This document shows, in pieces, positions 8,561 to 15,974 of a stretch of 64,000 nucleotides of DNA; within the stretch, counting starts at the first letter, position 1, and each line of letters starts with the position of its first letter. The notes under the pieces are model-generated. The model was not told the DNA's origin. It ran no database searches and saw only the letters and a list, made by a program, of their open reading frames with translations. The translations under genes and the position numbers were made by a program. This stretch comes from Acidobacteriota bacterium. GTDB taxonomy: Bacteria > Acidobacteriota > Thermoanaerobaculia > UBA5066. The DNA is taken from contig JAKOVQ010000033.1 in NCBI GenBank assembly GCA_029781975.1, positions 240,157-304,156 of the forward strand, read 5' to 3'.

Positions 8561-8896
8561 GTGGAGAGACCGGCGCTGACCCTCTGGACGAGCGCCCCGG
8601 CCGCGACGGAGGACGAGCTCCGCCTCCTGGCGGCGCTCGCCGCCGCCGGCCGCGGCCGGCGCGAGGAGGTGGCGGTCGAGGGCCCGCGCGGGCGCCGCCC
8701 CGTCGGGGTCCGCCTCTCCCTCGTCGTCGAGGAGCCGCTCGACGGCTCCGCGCAGGTGGGGAGCCGTCTCTCCTGGGCCGGGGAGCCGCCCGGGGACGAC
8801 GAGCGTCCCGCCGAGGACCTCTGGGACCTCGTCGACCGGTTCCTCCGCTCGTGCCAGGAGGAGGCGCGAGGCGCCGTTCCGCCTCCGTCCGCGTGA
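8561..8896 (+). CDS. small protein encoded upstream of Lhr helicase, unknown
   Basis: This 111-aa protein is hidden within the shadow ORF 7709-8896. Evidence for it is the leaderless promoter directly before GTG 8561, the consistent G/C third positions, and a stop 4 nt before the Lhr start. The sequence begins MERPALTLWTSAPAATEDEL and ends in an acidic helix rich in Glu, Asp and Arg (PAEDLWDLVDRFLRSC). No family is recognised. Its position as first gene of the transcript suggests a link to Lhr-dependent nucleic-acid repair. Confidence 0.5.
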   Translation: MERPALTLWTSAPAATEDELRLLAALAAAGRGRREEVAVEGPRGRRPVGVRLSLVVEEPLDGSAQVGSRLSWAGEPPGDDERPAEDLWDLVDRFLRSCQEEARGAVPPPSA

Positions 8897-8900
8897 CGCG

Positions 8901-11900
8901 GTGAGGCGCCCCGGTCCCGCACCCTCCGCGCCCTCCTTAGCCTCCCCGCCCGAAGACCCCCTGGCGACGCTCCATCCGGCCGTCGCCGGCTGGTTCCGCG
9001 AGACCTTCCCCGGGGGGCCGACCGAGGCGCAGCGCCTCGCCTGGCCGCGGATCGCCGCGGGCGAGAACGTCCTCCTCGTCTCGCCGACCGGGACCGGGAA
9101 GACGCTGGCGGCCTTCCTCGTCGCGATCGACTCCGTCGTGAAGCGGCGGCTCGCCGGCGACGCGGCCCACCGGCTCGCCACCCTCTACGTCTCACCCCTG
9201 AAGGCGCTCGACAACGACGTCCACCGGAACCTCGAGGAGCCGCGCGCCGGGATTTCCGCGGCGCTCGGCGCGGGGCGCGTCCTCGTGGAGGCGGCCGTGA
9301 GGACCGGCGACACGCCGCCGTCCGCCCGGACGGCTCAGCTCCGCCGCCCGCCCGACCTCCTCATCACGACCCCCGAGTCGCTCTACATCCTCCTGACGGG
9401 GGCGGGGCGGCGCGTCCTGGCCACGGTCGAGACGGTGATCCTCGACGAGGTCCACTCCGTCGCCGGAACGAAGCGGGGCGCCCACCTCGCCCTCTCGCTC
9501 GAGCGGCTCGAGGCGCTCGTCGCGCGCGCCGGGGGACGCCCGCCGCAGCGGATCGCCCTCTCGGCGACGGTCGCCCCCGTCGAGGCGGTGGCGGAGTTCG
9601 CGGCCGGGACGGGCCGGAGGATGACGCCCCTCGTCGTGAACGCCCGGAAGGCGCTCGACCTCTCGGTCGTCTCCCCGGCGGCGGACTTCCGCGACCTCCC
9701 CGACGGATCGGCCTGGGGGCCGGCGCTGGAGGCGATCGTGGAGGAGACGAAGCGGCGGAGGACGACGCTCGTCTTCTGCAACAGCAGGCGGCTCGCCGAG
9801 CGGGTCGCGAGGAAGCTGGGCGACGCCCTCGGGCACGACGTCCCGACGCACCACGGCGCCGTGGCGCGGCGCGCCCGCGAGGAGATCGAGCGGGGGCTGA
9901 AGTCGGGGGCGGTCCCGGTCCTCGTCGCCACCGGCTCGCTCGAGCTGGGGATCGACGTCGGCCACGTCGACGCCGTGGTCCAGGTGGAGAGCCCGAAGGG
10001 GATCGCGCGCGGCCTGCAGCGTGTCGGGCGGTCGGGGCACCTCGTCGGCGAGACCGCGCGCGGTCTCCTCGTCCCGCTCTACGCGGACGACCTCTTCGAG
10101 GCGGCGGCGACGGTCGAGGGGATGCGCGAAGGGGCGGTGGAGGAGACGCGTCCCCCCGCCTTCCCGCTCGACGTCCTCGCGCAGCAGCTCGTCGCCGAGG
10201 CGGTCGCGCGCGCGGCCGACGGCGAGGCGCCGACGGCGCGCGAGCTCTTCGACCTCGTCCGCGGCGCCTCGTCGTACCGCGCGCTCCCCCGCTCGCTCTT
10301 CCACGAGACGCTCGCGATGCTCTCCGGGAAGTACCCGCGGGAGCGGTTCGCCGAGCTGGCGCCGAAGCTCGTCTGGGACCGCGCGACCGACCGCGTCACG
10401 CCGCTCCCCTCGGCGCGCCTCGCCGCCCTCCTCGACGGCGGGACGATCGGCGACCGCGGGACCTTCGCGGCGGTCCTCCCCGACCGGAAGACGCGCGTCG
10501 GCGAGCTGGACGAGGAGTTCGTCCACGAGACGAAGGAGGGCGACGTCTTCCTCCTCGGGTCGCGGACGTGGCGCGCCGTCGAGATCACGCACAGCCAGGT
10601 GGTCGTCGAGGACGCGACCGGCCTCCCCGCGCGGATGCCCTTCTGGCGGGGCGAGGGCCTCGGCCGGACCGGCGCCCTCGGCGAGCGGATCGGGAGGCTC
10701 AAGCGCCTGATCGCCGAGCACCTCGACGACCCGGCGCTCCCCGACCTCCTGGCCGCGCGCTACGCCGCGAGCGCGGACGCCGCGGCCGCGATGACGGCGA
10801 CGGTGAGGCGGGAGGTCCTCGAGTCGGGAGGGCTCGCGTCCGACACCACCGTCGTCTTCGAGGCGTTCCCGAACGACCTCGGCGACCCGTGCGTCGTCGT
10901 CCGGTCGCTCCTCGGGCGCGGCGTCAACCTCCCCTGGTCCCTCGTCCTCTCCGCCGTCCTCCGGGAAGAGACCGGGGTCGACGTCGAGACGATCGCCTCG
11001 GACGACGGCATCCTCCTCCGGACGCCGCGGGCCGAGCGCGAGCTGCCGCTCGACCGTCTCGCGCGGATCACGCCGGCGGAGGCCCGGGAGCGGCTCCTCG
11101 CGCTCCTCCCGAACTCGCCCCTCTTCGGCGCCCGCTTCCGCGAGAACGCGCAGCGGGCGCTCCTCCTGCCGCGCCTGAGGAACGGCCGCCGGACCCCCTT
11201 CTGGCTCCAGCGGCTCAAGGCGCGCGACCTCCTCCAGACGACGCGGTCGCTCCCCGACTTCCCCATCGTCGCCGAGACCTACCGCGACTGCCTGAACGAC
11301 CTCTGGGAGACCGAGCGGCTCCTCGCCCTCCTCGGGAGGCTCGGCGACGGCTCGGTCGATCGCCTCGTCGTGAGGCGCAAGACCCCGTCCCCCGCCGCCG
11401 CGGCGCTCCTCTTCAGGTTCGTCGCCGTCTACATGTACGAGTGGGACGCGCCGAAGGCCGAGACGCAGATCCACGCCCTCGCCGCGAACCGGACGCTCCT
11501 GGGCGAGGTCCTCGGCACGGGAGTCGACGACGGACTGAGGCCCGACGCCGCCGCCGAGGCGAGCGCCGAGGCGTCGCGGCTCCTGCCGCACCGGATGGCC
11601 CGGGACCCGGAGGAGCTCCTCCTCGCCTTCCAGGAGATGGGCGATCTGACCGCCGCAGAGGCGCGCGAGCGGTGCGCGGGGGATGGCGCGGCGTGGCTCG
11701 CGCAGCTCCTCGCGCGCGGCTCGCTCGCGCGCGTGACGGTCGGCGGCGAGGAGCGGCTCGTCCCCGCCGACGAGGGGGAGCGGTACCGCGCCCTCGACGC
11801 GATCGCACCCGAGGCGCTCGACCCCCTCGTCCTCCGGTTCGTCGCGACGCGCGGGCCGGTCCCCGCAGCCGGCGTCGCGTCCCGGTACGGGCTGCCCACC

Positions 11901-13361
11901 GCGGCCGCGGAGGAGGCCCTCGAGCGGCTGAGGCTCGAGGGCTTCGCCGTCTCGGGGCGGCTCGGCGGGACGGACGGCGAGGTCCGGTGGGCGGGAGCCC
12001 GGCTGGCGGAGTCGATCCGGCGGAAGACGCTCGCGTTCCTGAGGCGCGAGATCAGGCCCGTCCCGCTCGACGTCTGGCGCGCCTTCCTCGAGGGGCGCCA
12101 CGGCACCGCCGAGGGGCACCGCTTCGCCGGGCCCGACGCCGCCGAGCGGGCGGTCGGGCTCCTCCGCGCCCTGCCTCTCCCGCTCCTCGCCTGGGAGAGC
12201 GCGCTCCTCCCCGCCCGGCTCGCGGAGAGGGAGCCGGACGCCCTCGACGTCCTCTCGGCGCGCGGCCTCCTCGTCTGGCGGGTCGAGGGGGAGAAGGAGC
12301 TGCGCGCCTCCCGCCTCTCGCTCTTCTTCCGCGGCGAGGGACGTTTCGTCCTCCCGCCCGTCCCTCCCCCGCTCGACGCGCTCTCGCACGCGGCCCGCGC
12401 GCTCCACGAGGCGCTGGCGCTCTCGGGTGCTTCGTTCCTCCCCGACCTCGCGTCCCAGCTCGGCGTCGACGAGCAGCGCCTCGCGCCGGCCCTCCGCGAG
12501 CTCGTCCTCGCCGGCCTCGTCTCGGGCGACGGGCTCCACGGCCTCCGCGAGCTCCTCCGCGCCCGGAAGGCTGCCCCCCACTCCGGCGCCGCGACGCCTC
12601 CCCTTCCGCCCCCTCCGCTCGGCCGGAGGCCGTCGCGCTCGGGCCTCCGCGCGGCGGAGGGGCGGGTGCGCGAGCGGCTCGGCCCGGCTCCGGCGGGCCG
12701 TCTCTCCGGGCGCTTCGCGCTCCTGGCCTCCCCGGCCGTCCTCGGCCCCGATCTCGATCCGGGGGAGCGGGAGGAGGCGTGGGCGCGGCTCCTCCTCGCG
12801 CGGTGGGGCGTCGTGTCGCGGACGGTCGTCGAGGCCGAGGGGGCGGTGGGGTGGGGGGAGGTCGCCCCGACGTTCGCCCGGATGGAGCTCCGGTCGGACG
12901 TGCGGCGGGGGGAGTTCCTCGAGGGGCACGGCCCGCTGCAGTACGCCGAGCCGGAGACGGTCGAGGAGCTCCGCCGCGCGCGCGAGGAGGAGCGGACGCC
13001 TTTCGGGGACGAGCTCCCCGCGCTCTCCGCCGTCTGCGGCGCCGACCCCGTCCTCTTCGGGCTCGACCCCTCGCCCCAGCGCGATGCGCTCGTCGCGGTG
13101 GCTCGCGGGCGCGAGGTCGTCCGCCTCGGGCCCGACGGCGTCCTCGCCCCGGCTCGGGACGTCCCCGACCGTCTTCTCTCGGCCGGCGTGGCCGCGCTCC
13201 AGGCCCTCCTCCGCCGCGGGCGCGACCCGCTCGGGCGGCCGCGGCGCCTCTCGGTGACGGCCCTCGCCTCGGGCCCTCTCCCCGGGACGAAGGAGGCGCT
13301 CGTCCTCGAGCGGCTCGGCTTCGTGAGGGACGGGGCCGGGTACGTCTGGCGGGCGCTCTAG
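8901..13361 (+). CDS. lhr: Lhr-type DEAD/DEAH superfamily 2 helicase
   Basis: The product is 1486 aa, close to the usual 1400-1550 aa of full-length bacterial Lhr. Motif I SPTGTGKT is at residues 61-68 and motif II DEVH at 182-185. Motif III (SATV), VATGSLELGIDV and QRVGRSGH follow, then the winged-helix and Lhr-core region and a long C-terminal extension. Lhr enzymes are 3'-5' ATP-dependent RNA:DNA-unwinding helicases in DNA repair; some sit beside nucleases, but none is beside this one. GTG at 8901 follows the upstream stop by 4 nt. A bidirectional hairpin follows the gene. Confidence 0.92.
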   Translation: MRRPGPAPSAPSLASPPEDPLATLHPAVAGWFRETFPGGPTEAQRLAWPRIAAGENVLLVSPTGTGKTLAAFLVAIDSVVKRRLAGDAAHRLATLYVSPLKALDNDVHRNLEEPRAGISAALGAGRVLVEAAVRTGDTPPSARTAQLRRPPDLLITTPESLYILLTGAGRRVLATVETVILDEVHSVAGTKRGAHLALSLERLEALVARAGGRPPQRIALSATVAPVEAVAEFAAGTGRRMTPLVVNARKALDLSVVSPAADFRDLPDGSAWGPALEAIVEETKRRRTTLVFCNSRRLAERVARKLGDALGHDVPTHHGAVARRAREEIERGLKSGAVPVLVATGSLELGIDVGHVDAVVQVESPKGIARGLQRVGRSGHLVGETARGLLVPLYADDLFEAAATVEGMREGAVEETRPPAFPLDVLAQQLVAEAVARAADGEAPTARELFDLVRGASSYRALPRSLFHETLAMLSGKYPRERFAELAPKLVWDRATDRVTPLPSARLAALLDGGTIGDRGTFAAVLPDRKTRVGELDEEFVHETKEGDVFLLGSRTWRAVEITHSQVVVEDATGLPARMPFWRGEGLGRTGALGERIGRLKRLIAEHLDDPALPDLLAARYAASADAAAAMTATVRREVLESGGLASDTTVVFEAFPNDLGDPCVVVRSLLGRGVNLPWSLVLSAVLREETGVDVETIASDDGILLRTPRAERELPLDRLARITPAEARERLLALLPNSPLFGARFRENAQRALLLPRLRNGRRTPFWLQRLKARDLLQTTRSLPDFPIVAETYRDCLNDLWETERLLALLGRLGDGSVDRLVVRRKTPSPAAAALLFRFVAVYMYEWDAPKAETQIHALAANRTLLGEVLGTGVDDGLRPDAAAEASAEASRLLPHRMARDPEELLLAFQEMGDLTAAEARERCAGDGAAWLAQLLARGSLARVTVGGEERLVPADEGERYRALDAIAPEALDPLVLRFVATRGPVPAAGVASRYGLPTAAAEEALERLRLEGFAVSGRLGGTDGEVRWAGARLAESIRRKTLAFLRREIRPVPLDVWRAFLEGRHGTAEGHRFAGPDAAERAVGLLRALPLPLLAWESALLPARLAEREPDALDVLSARGLLVWRVEGEKELRASRLSLFFRGEGRFVLPPVPPPLDALSHAARALHEALALSGASFLPDLASQLGVDEQRLAPALRELVLAGLVSGDGLHGLRELLRARKAAPHSGAATPPLPPPPLGRRPSRSGLRAAEGRVRERLGPAPAGRLSGRFALLASPAVLGPDLDPGEREEAWARLLLARWGVVSRTVVEAEGAVGWGEVAPTFARMELRSDVRRGEFLEGHGPLQYAEPETVEELRRAREEERTPFGDELPALSAVCGADPVLFGLDPSPQRDALVAVARGREVVRLGPDGVLAPARDVPDRLLSAGVAALQALLRRGRDPLGRPRRLSVTALASGPLPGTKEALVLERLGFVRDGAGYVWRAL

Positions 13362-13367
13362 ACGCAG

Positions 13368-13393
13368 GAAGGGCGGGCCGAGGCCCGCCCTTC
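13368..13393. terminator. bidirectional hairpin terminator
   Basis: A perfect 12-bp inverted repeat GAAGGGCGGGCC / GGCCCGCCCTTC lies between the convergent helicase and superoxide dismutase genes. It has a minimal loop and no T tract. Confidence 0.55.
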
Positions 13394-13418
13394 GCGTCAG
13401 CCGGAGAGGCCGGGGACC

Positions 13419-14021
13419 CTAGAGGGAGAGCGTCGCCGCCTTGTCGAAGCGCGAGGCCACGACCGACCAGTCGATCGCCTTGAAGAACGCCTCGATGTAG
13501 TCGGCGCGCTTCAAGCCGTAGTCGAGCATGAAGGCGTGCTCGAAGACGTCCATGATCAGGAGGAGCGTCCCGCCGGCCGGGTGCCCGCCATCGTGCTCGC
13601 CGATCCACATGTTCATCAGCTGTCCGGTGGCGGCGTCCTGGTAGAGAGCCGTCCAGCCGATGCCGCGCATCGCCCCGACGGCCCGGAACCGCTTCTCCCA
13701 CGCGTCGTGGGAGCCGAACTCGGCGGCGATCTTCTGGGCCAGCTTCGACCCCGCGTCGAGCGCCTTGCCCCCCTTCGCCATGTTGCCGAAGTAGTACTCG
13801 TGGAGGCGCATGCCGTTCCACTCCCAGCCGAGGCGCCGCGTCATCTCGGCGAAGGAGGGGGTGCCGGCCTTCCCGTCGGCCGCGAGGGCCGCGGTCTCGT
13901 CGAGCACCTTGTTCGTGTTGGTGACGTAGCCCTGGTAGAGGGTGAAGTGGTTCTTCAGGAGCGCGTCGGAGAAGCCCGGCGTGCCGAGCAGGTGATCGTA
14001 GTTTCTCGCCTGGTATGCCAT
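13419..14021 (-). CDS. Fe/Mn-family superoxide dismutase
   Basis: The product is 200 aa and dismutates superoxide to O2 and H2O2. Family metal ligands can be placed at His in KNHFTLYQGY, His in MRLHEYYFGNM, and Asp and His in MDVFEHAFMLDYG. There is no signal peptide, so it should be cytoplasmic. I chose ATG at 14021 (MAYQARNYDHLLG) because AAAGGA precedes it; the track start adds 13 unlikely residues. It is apparently monocistronic, with TAGAAT 43 nt upstream. Which metal is used cannot be told by eye. Confidence 0.88.
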   Translation of the reverse strand: MAYQARNYDHLLGTPGFSDALLKNHFTLYQGYVTNTNKVLDETAALAADGKAGTPSFAEMTRRLGWEWNGMRLHEYYFGNMAKGGKALDAGSKLAQKIAAEFGSHDAWEKRFRAVGAMRGIGWTALYQDAATGQLMNMWIGEHDGGHPAGGTLLLIMDVFEHAFMLDYGLKRADYIEAFFKAIDWSVVASRFDKAATLSL

Positions 14022-14063
14022 GTCCTGTCCTTTCTCGAGTGGTGCGGACGGAGAGTCCACCTG

Positions 14064-14069
14064 ATTCTA
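14064..14069 (-). promoter_or_regulatory. -10 box TAGAAT for superoxide dismutase
   Basis: TAGAAT lies 42 nt before the ATG at 14021, and AAAGGA is in the leader. It is one of several identical hexamers upstream of minus-strand genes here. Confidence 0.45.
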
Positions 14070-14111
14070 CGTCGCACCTCGGGGACCGGACTGCGGTTGG
14101 CCCCCGGCGCC

Positions 14112-14148
14112 TTCGGCCCTCCGAATGGCCGAATCTCCATTTTTCTTC
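14112..14148 (+). terminator. intrinsic-type hairpin with T-rich tail
   Basis: TTCGGCC / GGCCGAA with an 8-nt loop is followed by TCTCCATTTTTCTT. It is the only terminator in the window with a real T stretch. It reads on the plus strand, ahead of the AraC-type gene, and may block antisense or read-through transcription or act as a leader attenuator. Confidence 0.45.
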
Positions 14149-14303
14149 GGGCAGGGTGTCTGAATTTCGCCGCCTTCTCCCCACTTATAGGCAGGCCCAG
14201 GAGAACCGAGCCACGGGGGCCCTCTGCGGGAGGATGGGTGAGCGAACGACCCGGATGTCTTTCGAGCGAGGTCGGATCGGTCCCGGGACCTGGCCGTGGC
14301 GAC

Positions 14304-14759
14304 GTGGGGGTGCAAGCCTTCCCGCCTGCCGCGGGAGGGGCTCGACCCGGGATCGGCGAGGAGGCGATCGTCACGCTGCTGCAGCTCGGGGCCGGCGCGG
14401 TGGCCCGGAGGCGCGGTCACTCGGTCAGGACGCTGCAACGGCGGCTCAAGGAGGCGGGCTACAGCGTCTCGGCGCTCGTGAGGGAGGCGAGAAGGCAGCT
14501 CGCGCTGCGGTGCCTGGCGGACGGGATGCCCCTGGCGCAGGTGGGGAGAGCTCTCGGCCTCTCGAGCGCCCAGTCCGCCGCCCGTTTCCTGCGCCGGGAG
14601 TTCGGCACCTCGTCGTCCAGCCTCCGGACGCTTCTCGCCGCGCAGCCGGCGATCCCCGCGCCGGCGGACCCTCTCGCCCCGGAACCGCGACCTTCAAACG
14701 TTTCCCCCGTCCGTTCTCGCCGCCCAGGGTCGAGGGACGCCGTTGGAGACGAACGGTAG
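14304..14759 (+). CDS. AraC-type helix-turn-helix DNA-binding protein
   Basis: The open frame continues from a longer shadow ORF (13536-14759), but only its last ~100 residues look like protein. They contain two HTH units of the AraC kind: GAGAVARRRGHSVRTLQRRL and, 45 residues on, QVGRALGLSSAQSAARFLRREFG. The start is uncertain; GTG at 14304 or 14310 gives about 150 aa, nearly all DNA-binding domain with a short proline-rich tail. There is no sensor domain. It precedes the glycosyltransferase and TonB-receptor/NRPS operon in the same direction and could regulate it, which is inference. Confidence 0.6.
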   Translation: MGVQAFPPAAGGARPGIGEEAIVTLLQLGAGAVARRRGHSVRTLQRRLKEAGYSVSALVREARRQLALRCLADGMPLAQVGRALGLSSAQSAARFLRREFGTSSSSLRTLLAAQPAIPAPADPLAPEPRPSNVSPVRSRRPGSRDAVGDER

Positions 14760-14886
14760 CTCTTCTCGAGAAAGGGCCCGATTCTCGGCGAGGTTGGCCG
14801 AGGTCACCGCCGAGCTGACGTGAGGTGCGAGGTCGGCCTGCTGCCCCTGGCGACCGAACAGCGTCCGCTGCTCCCCTCGCCGAGGC

Positions 14887-14892
14887 TAAACT
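14887..14892 (+). promoter_or_regulatory. possible -10 box TAAACT before the GT2 gene
   Basis: TAAACT lies in the 237-nt gap after the AraC-type gene, about 105 nt before the GTG at 14996. No -35 or ribosome site supports it strongly. Confidence 0.25.
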
Positions 14893-14995
14893 CCCCGCGC
14901 TCCGGGTTCGGGGCAGGGGAGTGTGTTCGTGCGGCGAGCGGCGATCCGGATGATCTCGAGGCAGGCCGGCCCGGCGGCTCGCATCGGCACGCCAC

Positions 14996-15946
14996 GTGCC
15001 TGAGTCGCCCCCGCGGCCGGCGGTCGTCGTCCCCGCCTTCGGGCGGCCGGAGTCGACGCGGCGGGCCTTGCGCTCTCTCCTCGAGGCCGGGGCCGGCAGG
15101 ATCGTCCTCGTGGACGACGAGGGGCGGGGGCACGGGGACGAGCTCCGGGGCGAGTTTCCCGGGGTCGAGGTCCTCCGCACCGAAGCGCCCGTCTTCTGGA
15201 CCGGAGCGATCCGCCTCGGGACGGAGCACGCCCTCGCGACCGGAGCGGCGTCCGTCCTCTTCTTCAACCAGGACGTGACCGCCGCTCCGGACTACTTCGC
15301 GCGTCTCGCCGCGACGACGGCGCGATACCCCGGGGCGATCGTCGGCTCCGCCGTGGTCTACGCGCAGGAGAGGGGGGTCGTCTGGTCGGCCGGGGCCCGC
15401 CTCGAGTGGCTCGGGAGGGGCTTCCGGGTCCTGTACCACGGGGCGCCGCTCCGGAAGCTTCCGGGGGAACCCTATCCCGTCGACTGGCTTCACGGGATGG
15501 GGACGTACGTTCCGGCGGGCGTCTTCGGGAAGACCGGGCTCCCCGACGCCGAACGCTTCCCGATGGCGTGGGGCGACGCGGACTTCACGCTCCGCGCCCG
15601 GGGCGCGGGGATTCCGATCCTCGTCGACCCGCGGCTCCGCCTCGCGCACGAGGTCGGACCGTACGACGCCCGGCTCGCCCGGGCGCCCACCTTCTCGCAG
15701 TACGTCTCGTGGCTCCGGAGCCCGACGCACAACGTCTCCCTCTCGGCGCAGCGCGAGATCTGGCGCCGGCACGGGCCGAGGGGCCTCTGGCGACTCTCCT
15801 TCGCCCTCCGGTGCCTGTTCCTCGCGGCCAACTTCGTCCGGATCCGCCTCCTCTTTCCGGCGGGGCCGGCGGGTGCCATGACTGACGTTGGCCTCGCTCG
15901 GGACGCAGGCCGCGGCCCCGGCCCGCCCGGTGGGCATGGTGGCTGA
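14996..15946 (+). CDS. GT2 family glycosyltransferase (rhamnosyltransferase-like)
   Basis: The product is 316 aa with a GT-A fold. The N-terminus (VVVPAFGRPESTRRAL) and VLVDDEG are the nucleotide-sugar binding start, LFFNQDV is the metal-binding DxD equivalent, and PMAWGDADFTLRARGAG is the acceptor-side ED region. Such enzymes transfer a sugar from a nucleotide donor to cell-surface glycans or secondary metabolites at the cytoplasmic face. GTG at 14996 is the first start after an in-frame TGA at 14951; no ribosome site is evident. It lies 29 nt before the TonB-receptor gene, which has its own promoter. It could glycosylate the product of the downstream NRPS (speculative). Confidence 0.75.
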   Translation: MPESPPRPAVVVPAFGRPESTRRALRSLLEAGAGRIVLVDDEGRGHGDELRGEFPGVEVLRTEAPVFWTGAIRLGTEHALATGAASVLFFNQDVTAAPDYFARLAATTARYPGAIVGSAVVYAQERGVVWSAGARLEWLGRGFRVLYHGAPLRKLPGEPYPVDWLHGMGTYVPAGVFGKTGLPDAERFPMAWGDADFTLRARGAGIPILVDPRLRLAHEVGPYDARLARAPTFSQYVSWLRSPTHNVSLSAQREIWRRHGPRGLWRLSFALRCLFLAANFVRIRLLFPAGPAGAMTDVGLARDAGRGPGPPGGHGG

Positions 15947-15957
15947 CCGGCCGGTGC

Positions 15958-15963
15958 TAGCAT
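15958..15963 (+). promoter_or_regulatory. extended -10 (TGCTAGCAT) of the TonB-receptor/NRPS operon
   Basis: TAGCAT preceded by TGC lies 11 nt upstream of the ATG at 15975, so the mRNA leader should be only a few nucleotides long. There is no room for a riboswitch or Fur-type leader control. Confidence 0.45.
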
Positions 15964-15974
15964 CCCCCCCCTCG

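Noticed and set aside
9192-12929. 1245-aa minus-strand ORF opposite lhr
   Set aside because: Composition is Arg/Glu/Gly/Pro-rich as expected of an antisense shadow in GC-rich DNA, and the opposite strand encodes a full Lhr with all motifs.
10568-13483. 971-aa alternative-frame ORF within lhr
   Set aside because: Arg/Pro/Ala low complexity and no ribosome site; the overlapping lhr frame is clearly the coding one.
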